A stretch of 18,011 nt of DNA. It comes from Chitinophaga pinensis. GTDB taxonomy: Bacteria; Bacteroidota; Bacteroidia; Chitinophagales; Chitinophagaceae. Below, piece by piece: positions 6,520 to 13,244 of the stretch. Position numbers and translations under genes: made by a program. How positions within the stretch are numbered: the first letter of the stretch is position 1; each line of letters opens with the position of its first letter. The notes under the pieces were generated by a model. It did not search any database. It was not told where the DNA came from and was given only the letters and a program-made list of their open reading frames with translations. The DNA is taken from contig CAMBGO010000022.1 in NCBI GenBank assembly GCA_945866165.1, positions 1-18,011 of the forward strand, written 5' to 3'.

Positions 6520-7665
6520 CTATGCTCCTTTGATAGCTTGTTCAAGGTCTTCAATGAGGTCCTCAGCATCTTCAATACCAACACTCAGTCTTATAAGCGT
6601 ATCGCTTAATCCATTTTTTATTCTTTCTTCTCTTGGTATTGATGCATGGGTCATGGTTGCAGGGTGGTTGATAAGTGACTCAACCCCGCCAAGGCTTTCG
6701 GCAAGAGAGAAGAGCTTGGTTCCTGAAAGCACTTTCATGGCTGCTTCTATTGAATCGTCTTTCAATTCAAAGCTTATCATTCCACCAAAATCTTTCATTT
6801 GGGATTTTGCAATTTCATAACCGGGGTGATCTGAAAACCCAGGCCAATAAACTTTTTTTATAGCCGGATGTTTTTGTAAATAGTGTGCAATGGCAGCACC
6901 ATTTTGAGAATGACGTTCCATGCGAATGCCAAGTGTTTTAATTCCACGAAGCACAAGAAAACAATCCATTGGTCCGGGTACGGCACCACAACTTTTTTGG
7001 ATAAAGTATAATTCATCGCGCAATGCCTGATCGTTCATCATCAAAGCGCCTTGTATTACATCACTGTGACCACCTAGGTATTTAGTAGCAGAGTGCATTA
7101 CAATATCTGCACCAAGTGTCAACGGATTTTGTAAAGCGGGCGATGCAAATGTATTGTCTACGCAAAGCAAGAGGTTGTATTTTTTTGATAACGATGCCAC
7201 TGCCTTTATATCAACAATATTCATAAGTGGGTTGGTTGGTGTTTCAGCCCAAATCAATTTTGTTTTATTGTTGATGCAATTTTCTATGTTCTGAACATTT
7301 CCCATATCAACATAATGAAAAACGATTCCAAACTTTTCATAAATCTTACTGAATAACCTATAGGTGCCTCCATACATATCATTAGCAGCAATCACTTCAT
7401 CGCCTGGCTTTAATAATTTTATCACAGAATCTGTTGCAGCCACGCCACTGCTGAAAGCCAATCCGAATTTGCCCTCCTCTATAACCGCAAGTGCCTCTTC
7501 CAGCGCTTTTCTGGTAGGGTTTTGGGATCGTGCATATTCATACCCTTTGTTTACACCGGGAGCTTCTTGCACATAGGTTGAAGTTTGGTATATCGGAGTC
7601 ATGATTGCCCCTGTGCTTGGGTCGGGATGTGCACCTGCATGTATGAATTTTGTTGCGGGCTTCAT
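6520..7665 (-). CDS. Trans-sulfuration PLP enzyme (cystathionine gamma-synthase / gamma-lyase type)
   Basis: A 381-residue Cys/Met-metabolism PLP enzyme, fold type I. The N-terminus (MKPATKFIHAGAHPDPSTGA, then PIYQTSTY) is classic for the family. The cofactor lysine is Lys195 in HSATKYLGGHSD; other landmarks are YEYARSQNPTR at 43-53, FSSGVAA at 71-77, the ETPTNP segment at 141-146, VDNTFASP at 169-176, SLGGVESLINHPATMTH, and LIRLSVGIED near the end. It would either join O-acylhomoserine with cysteine (MetB) or split cystathionine or homocysteine (lyase); sequence motifs alone do not separate these, so I give no symbol. The gene diverges from the glycosyltransferase gene and is followed 17 bases later by the DUF2400 gene. 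A TTTG lies six bases upstream of the ATG, part of an imperfect -7 box with one extra base. Confidence 0.95.
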   Translation of the reverse strand: MKPATKFIHAGAHPDPSTGAIMTPIYQTSTYVQEAPGVNKGYEYARSQNPTRKALEEALAVIEEGKFGLAFSSGVAATDSVIKLLKPGDEVIAANDMYGGTYRLFSKIYEKFGIVFHYVDMGNVQNIENCINNKTKLIWAETPTNPLMNIVDIKAVASLSKKYNLLLCVDNTFASPALQNPLTLGADIVMHSATKYLGGHSDVIQGALMMNDQALRDELYFIQKSCGAVPGPMDCFLVLRGIKTLGIRMERHSQNGAAIAHYLQKHPAIKKVYWPGFSDHPGYEIAKSQMKDFGGMISFELKDDSIEAAMKVLSGTKLFSLAESLGGVESLINHPATMTHASIPREERIKNGLSDTLIRLSVGIEDAEDLIEDLEQAIKGA

Positions 7666-7731
7666 TATTTCAAAGTTTAGTCATTGCAAGTTACGCTATT
7701 GGATTATGAATGCCATATCTCAGCGAAGTGC

Positions 7732-7739
7732 TAAATTTG
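7732..7739 (+). promoter_or_regulatory. Perfect -7 box directly before the glycosyltransferase start
   Basis: TAAATTTG matches TAnnTTTG exactly and ends four bases before the ATG at 7744, so transcription would begin at or next to the start codon. No TTTG or TTG lies at the usual distance upstream, so the -33 half is missing. The TAA of the box is also the in-frame stop that prevents an upstream start. Confidence 0.4.
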
Positions 7740-7743
7740 CTTT

Positions 7744-8577
7744 ATGTATTATAAGCTTGAAATTCCAGGGGCGTATCAGGGTATTATAGAAGATCTTGCT
7801 AAGTTGAGCCATGATAGTGATCAATTTGTAATCCATGATTTATTCCATCTTGAAAAAAACAATGGAGTTGGATTCTGGCAACGGTATGCTGAAAATAATT
7901 GGCTGAAAAATGGTATAAAAAATTCAAGTGAAATATTATTTTTTTCAACAATCACACAATTAAGCCTCGAATCACATTTTCCTTTATCAGTTGGGAAAAC
8001 AAAACTTATAAAACCTTTTGTTGATGATCATATTCAACCTTTTGATGATGATGCAAAAGATGCTATTCGATATAATTTCGCCGAAGGGAATGCCTATTTT
8101 TTATATAATGGCCCTATTCATCCTGCTGGGAACGTATTGGAACTACTGAAAGGCTTTTCCATTTTCAAAAAGAAATTAGGTAGCAACATGAAGCTTGTCA
8201 TGTCTGGTAAAATAGGAGCATATTCGAAACCTTTTTTGGAATTGCTGGATACATATAAATATAGAAGTGACGTTATTATAACTTATGATCTCTCAAAAGA
8301 GAATCATATTGAGTTGCTTTCTTCTGCTTATGCCATGATACATACTTGCAGGTGGGAGCGTTTTGGTATGCCTGTGCCGCTTGCAATGAAAGCAGGGGCT
8401 GCTGTACTTGCTCCCGACAATTCAGTGCATAGTGAAATGGCTGGTATGGCTGGAATGTTTTTTAATGAAAAAGATCCTGCTGATATCGGTGAGAAAATTA
8501 TTAGAATCTACAAGGATGAACAAATGAGAAATGAAATGATCGGCACAGGAATTCAAAGGATGAAAAGCCATTCTTAA
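7744..8577 (+). CDS. Short GT4-like glycosyltransferase (group 1 C-terminal domain)
   Basis: A 277-residue protein whose second half resembles the nucleotide-sugar-binding domain of GT-B, family 4 glycosyltransferases: YFLYNGPIHPAGNVLELLKGF (two pieces, 118-138) opens the domain, LVMSGKIG follows at 151-158, LLSSAYAMIH at 191-200, and ERFGMPVPLAMKAGAAVLAP at 205-224. The N-terminal acceptor domain is reduced to about 100 residues, against about 180 in full-length relatives. An in-frame TAA just upstream rules out a longer start, and no frameshift is apparent. In the EX7E motif Glu205 is present, but the second position is Leu213 instead of Glu. There is no signal peptide or membrane anchor. 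The donor and acceptor are unknown and there are no polysaccharide genes next to it. It stands alone, divergent from the trans-sulfuration gene. Confidence 0.8.
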   Translation: MYYKLEIPGAYQGIIEDLAKLSHDSDQFVIHDLFHLEKNNGVGFWQRYAENNWLKNGIKNSSEILFFSTITQLSLESHFPLSVGKTKLIKPFVDDHIQPFDDDAKDAIRYNFAEGNAYFLYNGPIHPAGNVLELLKGFSIFKKKLGSNMKLVMSGKIGAYSKPFLELLDTYKYRSDVIITYDLSKENHIELLSSAYAMIHTCRWERFGMPVPLAMKAGAAVLAPDNSVHSEMAGMAGMFFNEKDPADIGEKIIRIYKDEQMRNEMIGTGIQRMKSHS

Positions 8578-8676
8578 TAAAGCGTCATTGAGGATTGGCG
8601 GATGATATTTAATTTAATAGTTGCTTTATTCATGATATCAAACTGCCTTTGGACTTTTTTTCATCATTCATTCGTT

Positions 8677-8684
8677 TATCTTTG
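8677..8684 (+). promoter_or_regulatory. -7 promoter element for gldC
   Basis: TATCTTTG matches TAnnTTTG exactly. Transcription would begin near 8689, leaving a leader of about 13 bases to the ATG at 8702. The nearest TTTG upstream (8648-8651) is 25 bases away, longer than the usual spacer, so the -33 part is doubtful. Confidence 0.5.
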
Positions 8685-8701
8685 CTGAATAATAAATTAA
8701 T

Positions 8702-9037
8702 ATGACTCAATCTACAATTTCAATAGATGTAAACCTCGATGAACAGAAGATTCCACATCAAATTTTGTGGAACGCAACACAATCGTCAAGTGAGGAAAAG
8801 CAAGAGGCAAAAGCCATGATGATTTCCTTTTGGGACGGAAAAGAGAAGGCAGCCTTGCGTATTGATTTGTGGACCAAGGATATGATGGTAGATGAAATGG
8901 CGGATTTTTATTATCAAACGATGATGACCATGGCAGATACTTTTGAAAGAGCAACCCATCAAAAAGAGTTGGTGGGAGAGATGAAAGAGTTTGCCAAGGG
9001 CTTCTATTCTAAATTCAAGAAATTGCAGCAGCAATAG
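8702..9037 (+). CDS. gldC: Gliding motility-associated protein GldC
   Basis: A 111-residue soluble protein matching GldC, a small Bacteroidota protein first found through gliding mutants of Flavobacterium but also present in species not known to glide. Recognisable family segments are ISIDVNLDEQKIPHQILWNA at 6-25, LRIDLWTKDMMVDEM around 52-66 and MADTFERAT in the second half. It has no signal peptide. Its molecular role is not well defined, so its presence does not show that this organism glides. No other gld or spr gene is in the window. It begins a same-strand run with the YqeY-like and CvpA-like genes (gaps of 45 and 23 bases) and has its own -7 promoter box. Confidence 0.92.
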   Translation: MTQSTISIDVNLDEQKIPHQILWNATQSSSEEKQEAKAMMISFWDGKEKAALRIDLWTKDMMVDEMADFYYQTMMTMADTFERATHQKELVGEMKEFAKGFYSKFKKLQQQ

Positions 9038-9082
9038 TTTTCGTTCAACATAAAAAAATTATAAAACTTTAAAATAAATTAT

Positions 9083-9535
9083 ATGAGCCTTGAATTAACA
9101 ATCAATGAGCAGCTAAAAAAAGCAATGTTGGCAAAAGACGAAAAAGGATTGCGTGGATTGAGGGCAATTAAATCAGCTATTCTACTCGCAAAAACTGCTG
9201 AAGGCGGTGCCGCGGGATTGTCTGAGGAAGCAGAAATTAAAATGTTACAAAAACTTGTCAAGCAACGAAAAGACTCCATTGAAGTATTTGAAACACAGGG
9301 AAGGGAAGATCTTGCAGTGAAAGAAAGAGAAGAAGTAGAGGTCATTGAGCAGTTTTTGCCAAAACAAATGAGCACTGAAGAAATAAAATTGGCAGTCGCA
9401 AAAGTGATTCAAGAGTCCGGGCTATCCGGCATGTCGGCACTTGGACAAGTGATGGGATTGGCTACAAAAAAACTGGCAGGCAAGGCGGATGGAAAGGCTA
9501 TCTCTGCTGTGGTAAAGGAATTGCTTGGATCCTAA
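9083..9535 (+). CDS. GatB/YqeY domain-containing protein
   Basis: A 150-residue YqeY-family protein, at the family's usual length. These are stand-alone versions of the C-terminal tRNA-binding tail domain of GatB from the Asp/Glu-tRNA amidotransferase; whether they act on tRNA is unproven. Seen here: the helical N-terminus with LRAIKSAILLAK, the family segment KLVKQRKDSIEVFETQGREDL (two pieces, about 57-78), EQFLPKQMS at about 96-104, and the C-terminal GQVMGLATKKLAGKADGKA stretch. It sits between gldC and the CvpA-like gene; the leader is A-rich with no Shine-Dalgarno, as is usual in this phylum. Confidence 0.95.
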   Translation: MSLELTINEQLKKAMLAKDEKGLRGLRAIKSAILLAKTAEGGAAGLSEEAEIKMLQKLVKQRKDSIEVFETQGREDLAVKEREEVEVIEQFLPKQMSTEEIKLAVAKVIQESGLSGMSALGQVMGLATKKLAGKADGKAISAVVKELLGS

Positions 9536-9558
9536 ATTATTGACCAAAAAACCAATAC

Positions 9559-10089
9559 ATGTTGCTAAATATCATAGCTACCTTGCTTGTTGTACTTGCA
9601 TTTTATAAGGGCTGGACAAAAGGATTGATCATGTCTTTATTTGTCCTTCTATCCTACTTTGTTGCTACTGTATTGGCATTGCATTTATCTGGAAAACTAG
9701 CAGGTTATTTTAAAGATTCGGCTGGCTCTGACAGCAAATGGTATTCTTTTTTGGCATTTATTGCCATCATGTTAGCTGGTATCATCATTGTTAGGTTGGT
9801 GGGTAAGCTTGTTGAAAAAGCTGCAGAATCGATTATGCTTGGAATGGTTAACCGAATACTTGGTGTGGTAGTCTACGCATTGATATACCTTAGTTTTTTA
9901 TCAATTGTATTGCTCTACCTACGTCAGTTTGGTATTATGGAGGTTGATTCAGCCTCAAAAACCCAGGAATATCTCTTGAAATTGGGCGATTGGACCACCA
10001 ATCAATATGGCAAGTGGCTTCCTGAAATGAAAAATCTTTTTAATAATTCAGCTGATTTCATCAAGGTAAAGGCTGATACTGTTATGTAA
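9559..10089 (+). CDS. CvpA family membrane protein
   Basis: A 176-residue inner-membrane protein with four predicted membrane segments (about residues 2-16, 22-44, 62-85 and 97-122) and a short soluble C-terminal tail. The opening MLLNIIATLLVVLAFYKGWTKG has the YKGWxxG-type turn between the first two helices that is typical of CvpA proteins, named for colicin V production in E. coli. Bacteroidota members are of unknown function, with links to envelope stress tolerance reported for other bacteria. It follows the YqeY-like gene by 23 bases and is probably translated from the same mRNA. Confidence 0.88.
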   Translation: MLLNIIATLLVVLAFYKGWTKGLIMSLFVLLSYFVATVLALHLSGKLAGYFKDSAGSDSKWYSFLAFIAIMLAGIIIVRLVGKLVEKAAESIMLGMVNRILGVVVYALIYLSFLSIVLLYLRQFGIMEVDSASKTQEYLLKLGDWTTNQYGKWLPEMKNLFNNSADFIKVKADTVM

Positions 10090-10166
10090 TATATGTACAT
10101 AGCCGTACCTTAAAACGCATTATATCAGGCATTTTACTTTTCTTTGTTGTATTACAAATCAATTGC

Positions 10167-10946
10167 ATGACCTATACTATTCATCAGGACGGAAAATATA
10201 AATTCATCGAAGAGGGTGAGGGTCAGCCTATTATAATGCTTCATGGTCTTTTTGGTGCCATGAGTAACTATTCAGGTGTGATAGAGCATTTTAAGAAAAC
10301 CCACAAGGTTATTGTGCCATTGCTTCCACTTTTTGAGTTGGACCTCCTTCATACCACCGTGGGCGGACTCGAAAAATTCTTCAATAAATTCATCGAACAC
10401 AGGGATTATAAGGACATTCACCTCATGGGCAATTCGCTTGGTGGACATGTTGCATTGATTCATGTGCTCAAAACACATGACCGTATCAGGTCTCTTATTT
10501 TAACTGGAAGTTCTGGTCTTTTTGAAAATGGAATGGGGGATTCCTATCCAAAGCGCGGAGATTATGAGTACATCAAGAAAAAGACAGAGATTACTTTTTA
10601 TGATCCCAATACAGCAACAAAGGAGCTAGTGGATGAAGTGTACCAGATTGTGAATGAAAGAATGAAAATCTTGAAGGTGATCTCCTTGGCAAGAAGTGCC
10701 ATCAAAAATAACCTTGGCGAAGAGCTAAATCGAATCAATCTACCAACATTGCTAATATGGGGTAATAATGATTGCATTACACCTCCATTCGTTGGTCGGG
10801 AATTCAATAAGCTGATTAAAAACAGTGAATTGCATTTTATAGACCATTGCGGTCATGCACCGATGATGGAAGTGCCAAATGAATTTAACAAGATACTCGA
10901 ACAATTTTTACATAAACTCAACATTTCTGCAGCAAATTCATTGTAA
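10167..10946 (+). CDS. Alpha/beta hydrolase
   Basis: A 259-residue cytoplasmic alpha/beta-hydrolase-fold protein. The oxyanion-hole segment is LHGLFGAMSNY (25-35); the nucleophile elbow is GNSLGG with Ser90; the acid is Asp202 in LIWGNNDCITPP; the base is His230 in DHCGHAPMMEVP. All three catalytic residues are thus present and an active hydrolase is expected, but the substrate cannot be told; the pattern is similar to MhpC/BphD-like and esterase-like members. A cap region of about 70 residues (120-190) is rich in charged residues. It precedes the CBS-domain gene by 21 bases. Upstream (10090-10166) is a 77-base gap with a TTTCTTTG that only partly fits the -7 consensus. Confidence 0.93.
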   Translation: MTYTIHQDGKYKFIEEGEGQPIIMLHGLFGAMSNYSGVIEHFKKTHKVIVPLLPLFELDLLHTTVGGLEKFFNKFIEHRDYKDIHLMGNSLGGHVALIHVLKTHDRIRSLILTGSSGLFENGMGDSYPKRGDYEYIKKKTEITFYDPNTATKELVDEVYQIVNERMKILKVISLARSAIKNNLGEELNRINLPTLLIWGNNDCITPPFVGREFNKLIKNSELHFIDHCGHAPMMEVPNEFNKILEQFLHKLNISAANSL

Positions 10947-10967
10947 TATTGGTCTAACTAGTACACC

Positions 10968-11630
10968 ATGACGAATTGCAGTCAATTATCAGACCATCAT
11001 ATCAAAACAGTTGAAATACATAACCTGGTTTCAAATGCCATCGAAGTTATCGAACAGTTCGACCTACGTCATTTGCCCATTCTTGATGGAAAGCAGTTTG
11101 TAGGACTAATTGGCTCCAATGACTTGCTTGAAGCCGATCCTTCTGAAGAGCTTGTTTCACTTGATCGTTATTTCTTGAAAGCCTATGTAAGAACTGGCGA
11201 TCACTTTTCGCTGGCATTACGGTTAAGGTCGAAGTTCTCAATCGATTTTGTTCCTGTCATCAATGAAAAAAATGAATGGGAAGGAAGTATATCTGCTTAC
11301 AACATGCTTGATGAAATCAGCCGTATGATGGGCGTTGCAGATAATTCTTCTTTGCTGGTTTTAGAAATTAGTAGGGTTGACTATGCTTTAGGGGAAATCA
11401 ACCGATTGGTTGAATCCAATGATGCTATAATCATGCAAGTAAATACTTTGCAAGATCCTTTGTCTGATATCTTTCAAGTTGTTTTAATAATTAATAAGGA
11501 GGACATCTCCGATATCGTTGCAACTTTTCAGCGTCATGAATATAATGTCATTTATTATTATGGGGAAGAATCATATTCAAACGAGCTTCAAAGCAATCTG
11601 AGCCATCTTCTGAATTACCTGAATATTTGA
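10968..11630 (+). CDS. CBS-pair protein with ACT-like C-terminal region
   Basis: A 220-residue soluble protein. Residues about 18-56 and 70-118 form a CBS pair: LVSNAIEVIEQFDLRHLPIL followed by FVGLIGSNDLL, then a second unit with FSLALRLRSKFSIDFVPVI and the GSISAYNML strand. CBS pairs usually bind adenosine nucleotides and regulate a partner. Residues about 126-199 (SLLVLEISRVDYALGEINRL, then IIMQVNTL and VVLIINKEDISDIVATFQRH) look like an ACT-type beta-alpha-beta-beta-alpha-beta fold, a common amino-acid sensor; this is inferred from the pattern. There is no catalytic domain. It lies 21 bases after the hydrolase gene and 59 bases before the outer membrane protein gene, so the three may share a transcript. 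The regulated target is unknown. Confidence 0.87.
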   Translation: MTNCSQLSDHHIKTVEIHNLVSNAIEVIEQFDLRHLPILDGKQFVGLIGSNDLLEADPSEELVSLDRYFLKAYVRTGDHFSLALRLRSKFSIDFVPVINEKNEWEGSISAYNMLDEISRMMGVADNSSLLVLEISRVDYALGEINRLVESNDAIIMQVNTLQDPLSDIFQVVLIINKEDISDIVATFQRHEYNVIYYYGEESYSNELQSNLSHLLNYLNI

Positions 11631-11689
11631 CCTTGCTCTCTTTGTTAAATACACTCTGCCTTAGTCCCCAAATTTGTATCTTGCCAATC

Positions 11690-13120
11690 ATGAAATTCCC
11701 ATTGCGATATGCATTATTAGTGTTGATAATTTTTTGCAATAACTTAATTTTTGCACAAGAAAATCCAGGCGAAATATTTGCAGATGCACCCATCCTTGGA
11801 CAATCCAAGGTTACCATCCGAAATATTAGCATTACAGGGAATAAAATCACAAAAAGATATATTGTCTTAAGAGAATTGCCATTTGAAATTGGCCAAGCCT
11901 ATTCAATATCTGATGTTTTGATTGGATTGCAAAAGGGTCGTCAAAATATAATGAACACCACACTTTTTGTGTCAGCATCGTTGAATTTTACAAACTGGAA
12001 CAATGATTCCTTGGATATTTATGTTGATGTAAAGGAACGATTGTATTATATCGCACTTCCTTTTTTCAGGCCCATTGACAGGAACTTGAATGTTTGGCTG
12101 AAGGACTATTCATTAAGCTTGAATAGGGTAAATTATGGGTTGAAATTTCTTGGAAAAAACATATCAGGAAGAAATGATCGGCTTAATATCTGGGCAACAA
12201 ATGGGTATTCTAGAAGACTTGCTTTTAATTATTATAATCCTTTTTCAGATAAAACACTTCGGCATGGTTTTGGGTTTGATTTTTCATTCCTTCAGAATAA
12301 GGAATTGAATTATATCACGCTGAATAACAAACAACAATTTTTCAAAGACGATAATAAATTTTTACGCAAACAACTTTCCGCAAGTCTAATGTATTCATAT
12401 AGACGGGGATCAGTGGAAAGACATTATGTAAAAGTTGGCTATCAGAGCGAAAGCATTGCCGATACTGTTCTTTCACTCAATCCAAACTATTATCTTAATG
12501 GCAGAAAAGAGGTTGCGTTTCCTGAAATCAAGTATACATATAACAACTTCGATCTTAATTATATTCCTTATCCAACCCGGGGGAAGATTATAGAGCTGGA
12601 GTTTACCAAGCGTGGCTTCACTAAGAATATGAACCTCTGGCAGCTTTACTTCAAGTATGGACGCTATTTCCCACTGCCAAAGAAAATGTATTTAAGTTCT
12701 ATACTTGAAACACATCTGCGGCTTCCCTTTGATCAGCCATTTTTAAATCAACCTATGTTGGGTTATGGAGAATCTTTTCTTCGTGGGCTAGAGTATTATG
12801 TTATAGATGGGGTTGCTGGTGGCTTTGTGAGAAATACCATTGGTAAGGAAATATTCAATTTTAAACTCAAGACATCGCTGAAGTCTAAAGCGTATGAAAC
12901 AATCCCATTCCGCTTTTACTTAAAACTGTATGGTGATGCAGGAATAGTTTACAACAAAAATAATTTGAATACCAATTTTCTAACGAATAAGATGATGTAT
13001 ACTGGAGGTATTGGTCTTGATATCATTAGTATATATGATATAGGAATTCGTCTGGAATATAGCTTCAATAACCTGCGGGAAGGCGGTTTTTATTTTCATA
13101 GAACAGATATCAAAAATTAA
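11690..13120 (+). CDS. BamA/TamA-like outer membrane protein with one POTRA domain
   Basis: A 476-residue secreted protein. The N-terminus MKFPLRYALLVLIIFCNNLIFA is a signal peptide with likely cleavage before QENPGE; this favours the ATG at 11690 over a longer frame opening at 11627 that would overlap the CBS gene. Residues about 41-125 form one POTRA-like domain (VTIRNISITGNKITKRYIV, LPFEIGQAYSISDVLIGLQKG, then the closing strand LDIYVDVKER). The rest alternates Tyr/Phe-rich amphipathic strands and should be a 16-strand barrel, with YPTRGKIIELEF resembling the PxRG-type turn of Omp85 proteins. True BamA has five POTRA domains and about 800 residues, so this is a smaller Omp85 relative, possibly for protein or lipid insertion. 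The C-terminus ends HRTDIKN, not with the usual terminal aromatic residue. Confidence 0.85.
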   Translation: MKFPLRYALLVLIIFCNNLIFAQENPGEIFADAPILGQSKVTIRNISITGNKITKRYIVLRELPFEIGQAYSISDVLIGLQKGRQNIMNTTLFVSASLNFTNWNNDSLDIYVDVKERLYYIALPFFRPIDRNLNVWLKDYSLSLNRVNYGLKFLGKNISGRNDRLNIWATNGYSRRLAFNYYNPFSDKTLRHGFGFDFSFLQNKELNYITLNNKQQFFKDDNKFLRKQLSASLMYSYRRGSVERHYVKVGYQSESIADTVLSLNPNYYLNGRKEVAFPEIKYTYNNFDLNYIPYPTRGKIIELEFTKRGFTKNMNLWQLYFKYGRYFPLPKKMYLSSILETHLRLPFDQPFLNQPMLGYGESFLRGLEYYVIDGVAGGFVRNTIGKEIFNFKLKTSLKSKAYETIPFRFYLKLYGDAGIVYNKNNLNTNFLTNKMMYTGGIGLDIISIYDIGIRLEYSFNNLREGGFYFHRTDIKN

Positions 13121-13149
13121 TTTCCTCACTTAGCTTCAATTCGGCAAGG

Positions 13150-13164
13150 ATTAGGACCCCTAAT
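13150..13164. terminator. Weak hairpin after the outer membrane protein gene
   Basis: ATTAGG (13150-13155) and CCTAAT (13159-13164) form a six-base stem with a three-base loop, 30 bases after the stop codon. No T run follows it, so it is at best a weak terminator. Confidence 0.25.
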
Positions 13165-13200
13165 TGATCTTCGTTCTAGCTTCCTTCCATATTTTCTCCA

Positions 13201-13230
13201 TTGAATCTTTTGAATTTATTATTATCTTGG
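13201..13230 (+). promoter_or_regulatory. Candidate promoter for the NupG-like transporter operon
   Basis: TTG (13201-13203), a 19-base spacer and TATCTTGG (13223-13230), one mismatch from TAnnTTTG. The transcript would start near 13235, ten bases before the ATG at 13245. It lies inside the open frame that begins with a TTG at 13164, which argues for the downstream start. Confidence 0.45.
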
Positions 13231-13244
13231 GGACAAATGATTTT

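Noticed and set aside
7666..7743. SAM-type riboswitch ahead of the trans-sulfuration gene
   Set aside because: The divergent gap is only 78 bases, a promoter-like TTTG lies six bases from the start, and no multi-helix aptamer pattern is visible.
9079..9375. 98-codon minus-strand open frame inside the YqeY-like gene
   Set aside because: Shadow of a clear plus-strand family member in a same-strand gene run.
11627..11689. Longer N-terminus for the outer membrane protein, overlapping the CBS gene
   Set aside because: It would place 21 residues before a good signal peptide; the ATG at 11690 fits export.
13164..13244. TTG start extending the transporter by 27 residues
   Set aside because: The extension covers the candidate promoter, and the downstream ATG gives the normal family N-terminus.
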